A DNA stretch of 64,000 nucleotides, taken from NCBI GenBank assembly GCA_029959085.1, contig JARWIR010000010.1:7647001-7711000 (forward strand), given 5' to 3'. The notes beneath the pieces were generated by a model. It worked only from the letters and a program-made list of their open reading frames with translations, did no database searches and was not told the origin of the DNA. A program made the position numbers and the translations under genes. Positions within the stretch are counted from its first letter, which is position 1; each line of letters begins with the position of its first letter. Below are positions 22,046-32,744 of the stretch, piece by piece. The stretch comes from Nemophila menziesii. Its lineage: Eukaryota; Streptophyta; Magnoliopsida; Boraginales; Hydrophyllaceae.

Positions 22046-23569
22046 CCTCGAGAGTATGTTCTCTTTCTTCCTTACCATTTCTGTAAATATGTTAACGGCT
22101 AATTTTAATTTCTTTTTCGAGTCGTGGGGACACGGCTCATTTTTGAGTTGAGGGTGTGGGATTCGTTGTCTCTCATCTCCATTTTTCTGTTTTTAGGTAG
22201 AAATAAATTTTTTTGATACATGGGAATTAGATTTAGAGTCTGTTTAATAGCTTTAAAGCATAAGCTCAGCAAGTTAATGATAGTAAGTAGTATGTTTATG
22301 AGCTATTTAATTTTGTATGCTTTGAGTATTTGCAGGAAAACACACATTGATAGTAAAAAAAAGATTAGTTAGCAATGCGATAGAAAGTATGTTCGATCTC
22401 AGGGAGCCTTGAGTGATTTGTAGGCCGTGAGATCCAAGCTAGTTGACAAACCCATTTGATGAACGTGCTGAAGGTAAGAGATTAACGAAATTACATGGTT
22501 TAGAAAATGATTAAGGCGATTCTTTTATATTGAAGCCACTTGAAGCCTTTTAACTTTCTTACCCTGTTATTTGATTTAATATTTTATATCCATCTCAGCC
22601 CCTTCTAGCCTTTCTAAAGCCTTTTTATTTAACTAGATTATAAGCCATATCTCTTTAGATTATAGGACTTTTCCATATGACCCGCACTCGAATTGCGATG
22701 CATAGAGAATTGTTTTAGAGCTTGAGTTTAGGGTGGAGGGTCCACCATTATGGGAATTGTTATTGGGTTGAGATTTTTGAGCTTATTAACTGTGCTCGTT
22801 CTATATATTGATGATGATTCACATGTTTATATAGTAACCCTTTTCCGTGGTAATAGTGAATGAAGAAAAAGCTAAAAAGCATGAAAAGAAAAGAAATTAT
22901 CTATAAGAAAAATAGCGTGATATCTTAACATAAAAAAGAGAGTAATAGCTATACAAAAGAAAAAAAATTAATTTGAAAAGAATATATATTCGGACTGGCA
23001 AAGAGGAATTTTTATGTGAACATCTTTATGATTCAATTGGGTTATTGGGGATGCTACTTTGTGCATCAAGAAAATCATTGGGTTGAGTGAGAAACGTTTT
23101 ATGAGAGTAACTCAAGCTCTAGGTCGATTCGTTGATGTCTAGTGAGGAGAGAGACAAAAGCTCACTCTAAATTATCCAAATATACTTATCATACCGTCCC
23201 TAAGCCAACATTACAACCTTAAAGACCTTTTGATTCTTTGCAATGTAATCTAGAAGTAATTGAGCCAATAGAGAGTAGTTAAGTGGATCTTTGGATGCTA
23301 GTGAAGTTCGATGAACAATGTATAGCTTCCTTGGTGAGCTGAGTAAAGTTCCAATCCTTCTTACATTGCGAAGCTAATCTAATCTTGAACTCAAACCGTG
23401 TTGACTGCGAATATGAGAAGTATTCAGGTATGTGGTTTGTAAATATTATTACATGAAATTTTCTGAGTAGTTTCTTTATGTCTATTCTATATATTCTGCT
23501 ATCTCCTTTCCCATTGTGCTTAAATGACCTAGGTGTGTATTCAGAGACTTCCCTTTGTATTTATCATTA
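22046..23569 (+). other. Element A 3' untranslated region
   Basis: Non-coding. It holds hairpin 2 (GAGTCGTG-GGGA-CACGGCTC, 22119-22138), the second polypurine tract (ttttgagttgagggtgtggg, 22141-22160) and a third polypurine-like run (gagcttgagtttagggtgga, about 22718). It is homologous to the 3' regions of B, D, I and G. Confidence 0.75.
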
Positions 23570-23605
23570 TTGTATCGGGACGATACAACTTTGAGTTGGG
23601 GGTCT
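23570..23605 (+). promoter_or_regulatory. Element A hairpin 1 and polypurine tract
   Basis: Hairpin TTGTATCG-GGA-CGATACAA (23570-23588), two bases, then ttgagttgggggtct (23591-23605), ending exactly at the 3' LTR. This is the standard position for plus-strand priming. Confidence 0.82.
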
Positions 23606-25151
23606 TGATGTCTCCCCATTTGTCATAAATTAATATTAGTAGGATACATCATTTTTAGTATTTTAGAAGTCTAAATACTCGATTTCCACATGATATAGTG
23701 CACTTTCCTATTTCTAGTCTTGATTTAATTAATTATTATTTTAAGAGCATATTGGGTTTAATTATTTATTTAGTGTGAAGCTTTAAAGATATATATGGAG
23801 ATTAATTAGATGTCAAGTCAATTCTAAGAGATAAAGGAAAGACGATATACATGGCAATTGGAGAAAAGAAAGGAAAAACTAGGATATGGAAAGATAAAGT
23901 TGCCAAATAAATCTGAATTCCAGCACCCACGACCAAAAAAGGGCTTATATATCAAGATTGGCTAGGAATTTGGAAGAATGGTCTGAAGAAAAGTTAAAGA
24001 GCTTTCCGAGACGATCAGTTTCGACTATTGGAACGCATCAAAAAGATAAGTATTGAAGCAGTTATGACCAAAACAAAAACGGGGCTGATTGTTACCTTTT
24101 CTATATTTTAGGGTTACGAATTTGAGTTGGGCTTGGAGTCCATTACTTGTCTTCTACTCCAATAAAACCAATTAGGTCTTCTAAACACCTATAAATACAC
24201 CCTTATATCACTTGTAAATCATCCTTGCCTCACATAAATTAGTCTTTAGGTTTATTATCATTAGAGTTATTGTAGAGAGCAAGATGAAGTATTTTATTCA
24301 ATCTTTTAGTTTATTTCCTTCAGGTATGAACTAATTTTCTCATAGCTTGGGCTTTGCATTACGCATAATCTATAAATTCTATTTTCTTTCTGTCTAGTTT
24401 CTTTGGGAATTATATGTTTTAATTTGATATTAGTTGCGTACCCATATATTTTTTATGTGTTTTGAATTATTGCCTATCCTAAACTTGATCACTTTAGGCT
24501 TTCTTAAGAGTAGTTAGATGGTTACCCGGAAGGGTTTTCTAATTATTGAAACACCACATAATTTCTAGTGTCCTATATTGGTCCTGACAACACCGACTCT
24601 AACTCGATAGTCATTAGGGTATGTTTTAATCACTATCACCATGTTTAGAATTGAATTGCTTAGGGCTTTGGTAGCGCTTGATAAACCTAAGTTTAGGTTG
24701 CCTCGTGGTTGTGCCGTAGCCCCCTAGTCACTCTCAAGGTCTAGGGTATGGGAATTTAGAATCCTGACTAAGTATTTAAGAGCTATTATCTCCGTTATTA
24801 ACTAGAATTTGATAGAAAGAATTAGAAGGATTAGTGCATACTAGCAAAACCTAAGCTATATCTCTCATCTCATATTTCTTCGTATTTATTTTATTGTCTT
24901 TATTTTCATTAGTTTAATTAATAAACATCTCTCAACTATTCATCTTTAGTTTCCATCTTTTAATTAATTACTTTCTACTCGATATTATTTACTCATTCGT
25001 ATAACACACTAAGTCCCTGAGAACGAATCTTCTTATCATTAAAACTTGCATACGTCTTGTAATACTTGCAGTATCGTGCTTATGTAGGGTGAATTGTGCA
25101 TCGTTTATCTATCTTTTATCATATTATTTTATCATACCCTAGGCAACACCA
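23606..25151 (+). repeat. Element A 3' LTR
   Basis: 1546 bp, from TGATGTCTCC to GGCAACACCA, followed by TSD CTAAT (25152-25156). A TATAAATA box lies at 24190-24197. Confidence 0.93.
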
Positions 25152-25156
25152 CTAAT

Positions 25157-26336
25157 CTTCCAAATCCTATCACACTCGATACTTTCCTTTCGCACATTCA
25201 GAGGCGTACCTAACATAGTCGATTTCACTGAGCAAATTCTATACGCCTCGTGTGAACATTGAAATCATATCACACTCTCCTTTGACCCTAGAAGGCATCT
25301 CTCTTGCAATTTCCATAAGTTCCGATATAGGAAACATTTGCCGGATCGATCCCAGTCCCACGATCCACCAGCTCTCACGTAATCATTTACCTTAACATAA
25401 TTATTATCACAATATATCGGTCATATAGCACTATAAATTAAAGGAGTGTTACCAACCCAAATATCTAACTAGGATTCCACCCTTATTCTATTATTTAACA
25501 TCCATCGGGATTTCGTCTCACTACGACAATAACTTCGATGATGGTTCGACAAATTTGAGAGTCATATTCCTTTACTGAATAACGTAGAATACTCTTACTA
25601 AAATACTTTTGATGTTAGGCCAAGGTTCACAAGGAAGCTTAATCATGAAGTACTTTCCATCCCAGTTTACCAAGTAGCGCATAATTCATGTCCCCCTTCT
25701 TACACAAACCTAGGCCTCCCCTTGACTTTGGAGTACAAGCTTTATCCTATGAAATCTAGCTAATTCCCTTTGTTCTTGCGATGAACCCCAGATAAAGTCT
25801 CTCACAATAATATCTACCTCCTCGCACACATAATCTTACAAGACTTCAACCTACATAATGTAAACCTACATCGCACACAAGACTGAATGGGCTAGTGTGA
25901 TACGACCCACAAGAGATAAAGTTCTCCCTTTTCACCCACGAGCTTTCCACGTAAACCATGTAACTTAAGGTATTTACCCAATCCCAAACTCTGACAATAA
26001 ACACTACGAATCATGATACTTTCCGCCAGGCTCTCTTCCACTTTTATAGAGAAATAGATCAACAATTACTAATGGTCTAACCCACATCTTGGAAAAACAT
26101 GTTGAGCGATTCCTGCACTAGGTCATTGTTAAGATTAGATACTTTAGAAAACAGAATAAGATCGTCAACAAAAAAATGAGACACAAGAGCCCCCCTTAGG
26201 AAAATACATAGTGGTTTCCACACTTCTTCGTTCACACATTGTTGAATGAGCAAAGAGAGTCTTTCCATGCACACTGCAAATATATATGGCGACATAGGAT
26301 CCCCCTGTCGATTCCCCCTTTGAGTTGCAAAGGGAG
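25157..26336 (-). pseudogene. LINE-m fragment 2: reverse transcriptase palm to thumb
   Basis: Read on the minus strand from 26336: TQRGNRQGDPMSPYIFAVCM, then HFFVDDLILFSK. These are the R-Q-G-D-P and F-x-D-D motifs of LINE RT; the Asp pair is intact. Further on, decayed frames give 'LGKYL' and 'PKSRGGLGLCKKGDMNYALL', the post-RT region of plant L1-like ORF2. Stops are frequent. It joins fragment 3 across element C and fragment 1 across element A. Confidence 0.85.
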
Positions 26337-27958
26337 TGATGTCTCCATATTTGTGATATATTAATCTAGGTTGGAGACGTCATTTTATGTGTATTTGATT
26401 AATTAATTATGGATTTATACTCGTTATTCGATAATTTCTTAATTCATGTCTTAATTTGATGATTTATTACTTTTAGAGCACATTTGGTTTAATTTGTGTG
26501 TTAATGTGAAGCTCGTAAGGTTTATAGAATATAATCAGATGCCAAATCAATTCTAAGAAGTTAAAGAAAGAAGATATGGAAGGAATCAAGAGATAAAAGA
26601 AAGTACAGTTAAATTAGGAAAGGAAAAGCTGCCAAATAATTCTGGAAATTCTACAGCTACGTCCACTAAAGTGAATATAACTTCAAATCTGCTGCGATTT
26701 TGGATGAGCCTTTAAGGAGTTAGATATATATTTCTTCTGCGGTCGTTTTAATATAAAACGGGCGAAAATCGGCCCAATAACGAAATAGATATGACCAAAA
26801 AAGTGAGCAATGTTTATCCTCTCTTATATTTTAGGAAACGAATTTGAATTGGAAAAGGATTCCAATTACTTGCCTTCCACTCAAGATTTCGACCTAGGGT
26901 CTTCTAAACACCTATAAATACACCCTCTTATCATTTTAAAAAGTCCTTGCTCAGTTATTAACACTGGCTTAGCCCTTTCTCAACCTTTAATTATTATTAC
27001 TCGTAGAAGTCATCCATAGAAGCAAGAAGACATGTAGAGAGGAAGACAAAGAAGTTAGAAAGTAGCAAACTCCTCTTCTCCATCATGTCCTTCTATCATT
27101 AGGGTAATTTGTATTAGATTCTTTAGCTTATTTTTGTTTCTAATTTCTTTTATTTGTAGTTTATTTCTGTGTCTTTAGATATGAACTAATTTTCCCATAG
27201 CTTGGGTTGACATATGTATAATATTTGATTTCTAATTCTTTTTTGCTTTATGTTATTTGGGATTAATCTTTAAATTGATTAAGCTTCTTATACCATATAT
27301 TTGTTTTATGTGCTTTGATATATTGACCGTAGTTCTTGCGAATGCATGCGTATAGACTACCCCATTAATAGTAGTTGGACGGTCACCCGGAAGGGGTGTT
27401 CAACTATTAAAGCACTACATAAACGTCTAGTCTGCGGTAGTGACCCGGAAGGGCTTGCCTAACTAGATAGTCATTAGGGTTTGAGATTAATCACCGATCA
27501 TTGCATAGGATCCCTTTACCCAAGTCCCTTGGTAATTTTAGGTCGCCACCTAAGTCCACCCAGAAGGGGGTTAGGAGTAATATAGAATCCTGGCTACTTA
27601 CTCTCAGAGCTTTACTCACACTTATAACTAGAATATTGATTTAGAAGGATAAGTGCATGCTAGCAAACGTAAGCTATATTTCTCATCTCTATTCTTTTAG
27701 TATTTATTTATTTGCATTATTATCTTCCAGATCTAAAAACCAAATAGATATTATTACTTTTATTGTCTTTTTTATTTTAATAATTAAATTTTTTACACTT
27801 CTTTATATATACAAGTAGAACTAATGAATCAAATCCCTGCGAATGAACTTTACTTACTAACTAGACTTGCAAATATTGAGTTTCTCGTGGTAGCCAAGGG
27901 TGTATCATTTATTATAATTTTAATAATCTGTTTAATTATCACACCTTTTCCCCCAACA
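26337..27958 (+). repeat. Element C 5' LTR
   Basis: 1622 bp, TGATGTCTCC to CCCCCAACA. Its first 55 bases form an inverted repeat (tgatgtctcca ... tggagacgtca). A TATAAATA box lies at 26913-26920. Confidence 0.9.
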
Positions 27959-27964
27959 AGTTTT

Positions 27965-27982
27965 TGGTCCCGCTGCCGGAGA
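27965..27982 (+). promoter_or_regulatory. Element C primer-binding site
   Basis: TGGTCCCGCTGCCGGAGA, 6 bases after the LTR. It is the tRNA-Asp-type site seen in A and G with two further substitutions. Confidence 0.75.
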
Positions 27983-28085
27983 TTTATCTTTAAGTTATTT
28001 TCTTTGTGTTTCTTTAGTGTAGAAGTTTTTATTTGTTATCAGTTTTACGCACTTTCTTTTTAATCTCTTTTTAGGTTTCTTAGGT

Positions 28086-28534
28086 ATGGCAAATTATTTT
28101 ACACCTAAACATAACAGCGTCAAGGATCATTGTTTATAGTGTGGGATGCAAGGACACCATTAGGAAGAGTGTGTATTCGGGATCCTCATATATCAAGTCA
28201 AATACCGCAACCACAACCAACTTATGCCACATGAACCAATAAAAATAATCAAAGAGAGTTGACATTTGATGTAAAATTTGAGATTTTAAAAGCAGAAAAA
28301 GATGCATTCAAGACAAAAGTCACCCAGGGACGCAAGATTTGTGAAGATTTTCTAACTCCACCATATCTCATGGATAAGCCGCAATACGATTCCAACAATG
28401 AGCTCTCACAAACCCTGGAAAATTTTATGGAATCAACATTAACCAGCTTGAAAAAATTATATAAAAAAGAGCTAGAGCACTCCACAGAATTAATTAATTC
28501 AAAAGATTTTGCGCAATTCATAAAAGATTCAACC
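28086..28534 (+). pseudogene. Element C gag remnant, left part
   Basis: ATG 28086 (MANYFTPKHNSVKDHC) leads within about 16 codons to a zinc knuckle of form C-x2-C-x4-H-x4-C, with stops inside it at the second and twelfth positions. The whole capsid domain that A, B, D and G encode before the knuckle is missing. After a frame change, an open stretch begins at 28259 (MTFDVKFEILKAEKDAFKTK) and runs with no stop into the D insertion, continuing at 39529 (DKRRKSDAKLYAEI). Its Lys/Glu-rich, heptad-like character suggests a coiled coil. I do not recognise this 28259-28534 segment in A or G. Confidence 0.65.
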
Positions 28535-30048
28535 TGGTGTCGACTAGGGTGTGATAAAAATAGAATACAAATAAGTGCAATTAATCACCCTAGTCTAGCA
28601 CGGTTCTGCAAGTATACAGATCGTATGCAAGTTTTAATAAATAAGTAAGATTCGTTCCGCAAAGACTACGAAGGTTAGGGGAATCTTATGCAATAATCAA
28701 GTGCAAATATTAAAAGCTAGAACAAATTAAACGCAGAAAAAGTAAAGACAAATAGATTTTTATTTGATTTTTCAATTAACTAAATTAAACTAATAAAGTA
28801 AAGACAAGAATTTAAATGCAAGAGAAGAAGTTAGTATGAGAGTTTAGCTTGAGTAAATAGCATGTAATCCCTACTAGTTTTTCCGTTCTAAACATGTAAG
28901 GGTGAATTATGTAGTATTTCAATAATCGGTTTCAATTGCGCTAGGTAGTTTTAAATAAGGTTTACCTGTGTCAATAAAGAGTCCTAAGCAAACTGTTCCT
29001 GCAATTGGTAAAATAGCAATACACTAAACCATGGTGATTATCTAGTTAGGTTGATTTGTCAGATCTAAACCGTACACTAGACGTTATGTGTTAAACATGT
29101 AACTAAACACCGTTGTCAATGGTGACCTAACTACTAGATGGTAATTCTATATGGTCGCGATCCACAAGAACACAGAATATAAATCCTAGCACATAAACAG
29201 AGAATAAAAACTATAATTCGATTTAAAACATAGAATTCCCAAATTAGATAGATGTCAACCAAAACTAGGGTTCATACATATATGCTAAAAACTCAAGCTA
29301 ATAGAAATTTAGTTCATACTAATGGAAGAAAAGAAAGAAATTACAAATTCAAAGGTTGAAGATGACATTATTGATGAACAGCTCCTTCTAGACTTCTTTT
29401 CTTGTGTTGTAAGCTTCCTCTTATCTTAGGATTTCACCAAGGATGATTTTATAGTGTTAAGAGACTGTATTTATAGTGCATAGGTTGACCTAATCGTTTT
29501 CTTGAAGGAAAAGGTAAATATTGGGCTCCTAGCCCAACTGAATATTCGTAGCCCAAAAACCATGGAATCAGCTCCGTTTTTGTTTTGGTCATAGAAGCTT
29601 CAATACTCATTCGATTGACGCGTATGAGTAGTCGAAATTCATCGTCTCGGAAAGATCTCCAACATTTCTCTTGACCGTTTCTCCAGATTCCTCACCGAGT
29701 TTAAGATATAAGTTGCTTTGTGGTCGTAGATGCAGGAATTCAGATTTAAGGCAGCTTTTCCTTTTCCATAATTTTAGCTTTTACTTCCTTATCTTCAATT
29801 TCCATGTTTATCTTCTTTCCTTTAGCTCTTTGAACCAACTTGGACTCTAATTAATTAGCATATATCTCTAAAGCTTCACACTAAATAAATAATTAAACCC
29901 AATATGCTCTAAAAATAATAAATAATCAATTCAAGACCCAAAATAGGAAAGTGTACTAAATCATGTGAAAATCGACCTATAAACTAATAAATACGCCTAA
30001 AATGATGTCTCAGAAATAGATTTTATTATAAAAAATGAGGAGACATCA
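28535..30048 (-). repeat. Element D 3' LTR
   Basis: 1514 bp. It starts TGATGTCTCC at the high end and ends AGTCGACACCA at 28535. TATAAATA (minus strand) lies near 29466-29475. Confidence 0.93.
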
Positions 30049-30084
30049 AGACCCCCAACTCAAAGTTGTATCGTCCCGATACAA
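30049..30084 (-). promoter_or_regulatory. Element D polypurine tract and hairpin 1
   Basis: The minus strand reads CTTTGAGTTGGGGGTCT (30049-30065) next to the LTR, preceded by TTGTATCG-GGA-CGATACAA (30066-30084). The arrangement is identical in B. Confidence 0.82.
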
Positions 30085-31431
30085 TAAAAGTAAAGAACAG
30101 AAGGGTAGTCAATTAAACAAGAAGAAGAAGTCAGAGGAGAATAAGAACATACCATAATGAATGACCCCAGAGCATCGATATCTAAAAAGTCTCATGTACT
30201 AATGCTCAAGAAATAATGCACACATATGCTTAATATACACATAATCAGCAATCCATGAATTCAAATCAAGATTAATTTCGCAATGCCAGAAGGAGAGGTT
30301 GATAACTTAGTTCGTGCTAATGGCTATAGGTTGTTCACAGGGCCTAATATAGCATTCAATGGACCACTTACCTACTACCTAATAGCTCAATTGCTTCTCC
30401 ACCAAGCAGTTAGAAATCCTAAGGTCTTTGGTTATAACTTGGCTTAGGGACGGTGTGGTATATTTGGATAAATGAAAAGTGAGCTTTTGGCTCTCTACTC
30501 ACATTCCATCAACGAATCGCCCTAGAGCTTGAGTTTTCACTCGAAGATGTTCTCACTCAACCCAATTTTTTATGCTTTTGATTTGCATCCCCAATAATCC
30601 CAAATAAAGCCTTTTATGATGATATACAAATTCCACTTTGCCGGTCCGAATATATATTCTTTTCATATCAATTTTTTCTTTTGTATAACCATGATTCTAT
30701 TTTTAATGTTCGAAATATCACGCTATTTTTCATATATACATATATTCTTTTCATTCCCTTGTTGGAAAATTTAAGCTCGTAGCTTCTTTTTCATTCACTA
30801 TTACCTTGTCAAAGGGTTACAATATTAACTTTTTCATCATCAATAAAATCACAATTATAATTCCCAAATCCCAATGTTCCCTAATGATCCACCACCCCAA
30901 ACTCAAGCTCTAAAAACGACTTGTTTCAGGTTTTGCGATTCGAGTGCTGGTCATATAGATAAGTCCTACAAACTAAGGGTAAGGATTATAATGTGGTTCA
31001 ATAAAAGGCTTTAGAAAGGCTCAGAGGGGCTAAGACGGATAAATAATAACAATAATCAAATAAAAAGGGTGAGAAGGTATAAAAGGCTTCAAGTGGCTTC
31101 AACATGAAAGAACTGCCTTATTCATTTTCCTAACTACCATATTTTGTTACTTTTTCACTAATAGTTCATAGACAAGTGGGTTTTCAACTAATTTCAAACC
31201 TCACGTTCTACACACCAAATAACTTTCCCTAAGTTTCAACGTAACTTCTTATCATTGCTCATTAACTTTTCTATCTTTTATTTCCTGTTTTCATGCACGC
31301 ATACGAATCCCCACCCCCAACTCAAAAGTGAGCCGTGTCCCCACGACTCGAAAAAGACTCAAGAAAGAAATAAAATTTAAAATTAAAACTAACTAAACTA
31401 CCTAATGCATAGAAGCTATTAAGAAAGAGAA
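30085..31431 (-). other. Element D 3' untranslated region with hairpin 2 and second polypurine tract
   Basis: Non-coding. Hairpin 2 on the minus strand is GAGTCGTG-GGGA-CACGGCTC (31330-31349, one G-T pair), followed by a polypurine tract at 31309-31328. About 150 bases found in B and I near this point are missing. Confidence 0.75.
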
Positions 31432-31904
31432 TTAGAGTGGCGTACCCGGCTTTCCATATAGATCCATTATGTCCTCCTCCTCCTCCAAAGATGGAGAAGA
31501 ATAATTGTCAATATCCATGTTCGTTGTTACATCTTCCAACTACGAATTAATTTGTGTAATTTCCACCCAAAGTTCTCTGTTTTTTCTCGTAAACGTTCAA
31601 CTTCATGTTGTAATTTAAGAGCCCATGGGGGAATACAAGAATCATCTTTAGAAGAAGAAGTAGAAGAACCTTGATCATGAATCTTTGTCTTTTTCATAGG
31701 CCTTGCTTGTACAGACATTCTAGCAGTTAATCTCTTTGGTAGTGGTTGTGCTGGTGCCTTTTCTTTTGATTCTTCAGTAGTCTCATCAAGGTTGATAGGC
31801 TTTTCAATGGTGGCTCCAGGCAATTTTTTGTTCTTCCCTAGGATGGTACACTTCCTATTGTATTCCATAGCATCAGATCTATTTGTCATGTTTAATTTAC
31901 CCAC
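31432..31904 (-). pseudogene. Element D 3' ORF
   Basis: ATG 31904 (MGKLNMTNRSDAMEYNRKC) to the TAA equivalent at 31432. Homologous to the B 3' ORF: Pro-rich middle (PAQPLPKRLTARMS), Ser-rich run (QGSSTSSSKDD) and a coiled-coil start (LQHEVERLREK). A one-base loss near 31588 shifts the frame, so the coiled coil is not completed in this copy; the acidic end can be read in another frame. It lies about 255 bases downstream of a TATA box. The family is unrecognised. Confidence 0.65.
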
Positions 31905-32159
31905 AACTCAAGTTATACCAAGGATGAATTAAAAGTTTAAGAGAAATTGGTGTAGCTTGAGGTTGTTGCTTGGAATTAATGAAAATAGGGAAGTTTCTTG
32001 ATGAATCTTGGAAGGAATTCTTGAAAGCTTGATGTTTTTGATGGTGTTTAATGGTGTAGTGTGATGAATTTGATGAAGAAATTGTGTTTATGGAGGATGG
32101 AGGAGAGAATTATTGATGTTGTTGTGTTAATTGTGGAGGTTTTTACAAGCTTCAAGGTG

Positions 32160-32167
32160 TATTTATA
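32160..32167 (-). promoter_or_regulatory. Internal TATA box of element D
   Basis: The minus strand gives ACACTATAAATACACCTTGA, about 100 bases after the palindrome array. It is conserved with B and I and very close to the TATA context in the B and D LTRs. Confidence 0.6.
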
Positions 32168-32262
32168 GTGTTTGGGTCTGAAAATTTCGTGTAGCGGAGG
32201 CTAGGGTTAAGTTTAATAAGGTAAGAAGTAAAATAGGATTTAATCTCTACAAAACCGACCTA

Positions 32263-32525
32263 GCCCGGTATACCGGAGGTATGGCCTGGTATTCCGGAGC
32301 TGGACGTATCTCTTTTTTCAACCTTCGGCAAAAAATCCGAGTCTATACCCGTGGCCACGGGTTTTTCTTCCTGCGGTATACCGTAGGTATGGCCCGGTAT
32401 ACCGGAGCTGGCCTCCTTCGCTTTTTTGAACTCTCGGCAGAAAACCCGAGTCACAAACCCGTGGTCACGGGTTTTTCTTCCTGCGGTATACCGGAGGTAT
32501 GGCCCGGTATACCGGAGCTGAACCG
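32263..32525 (-). repeat. Element D GC-palindrome array
   Basis: Two complete units spaced 107-110 bp plus part of a third. Each has CGGTATACCG, a GAGGTATGGC link and CCGGTATACCGG. Two spacer palindromes follow: ctcggcagaaaacccgag (stem CTCGG/CCGAG) and CCCGTGGCCACGGG. The array separates pol from the internal TATA box. Confidence 0.78.
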
Positions 32526-32744
32526 AATTTTTCCCAAGTGTTTCCTTTTTACCCCAAACTCATTTCCTACAGAATAGCACACTACCTTTCTCTCCTATTA
32601 GCTTGTAAACACAATTAAAAATCTACACTAACTTAACATTATACACTACAAAGCAATAAACTAATCTAAAAAGCAATTAAAAACAAGGGGTGTCTCCCAA
32701 GAGCACTTTTGTTTAACGCCTTTGAGTTAGACGAGTACCTCCGG

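Larger units (their letters stand above)
885..25151 (+). mobile_element. Element A: non-autonomous Athila-like LTR retrotransposon (contains nested B, E, F)
   Basis: Bounded by a perfect 5-bp duplication CTAAT (880-884 and 25152-25156). The 5' LTR is 885-1605 plus 16170-16988, split by element B. The 3' LTR is 23606-25151. Without B and one copy of its TSD the element is about 9.7 kb. Order in the internal region: primer-binding site, gag, protease fused to a GPY/F-like module, GC-palindrome array, TATA box, 400-codon 3' ORF, and two hairpin-polypurine modules. No RT, RNase H or integrase catalytic core is present between 16989 and 23605, so it could only move with enzymes from a relative. 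Its LTR closely resembles that of B, the obvious class of helper. The 5' LTR start is mutated (tgacgtctcc rather than tgatgtctcc). Confidence 0.9.

Noticed and set aside
27824..28063. A 79-codon hydrophobic open frame
   Set aside because: It spans the end of the C 5' LTR and the primer-binding site, so it is not a gene.
32263..32525. Regular palindromic repeats that look like a CRISPR array
   Set aside because: The spacers are homologous to each other and the setting is a plant retrotransposon, so they are units of a tandem repeat and not acquired spacers.
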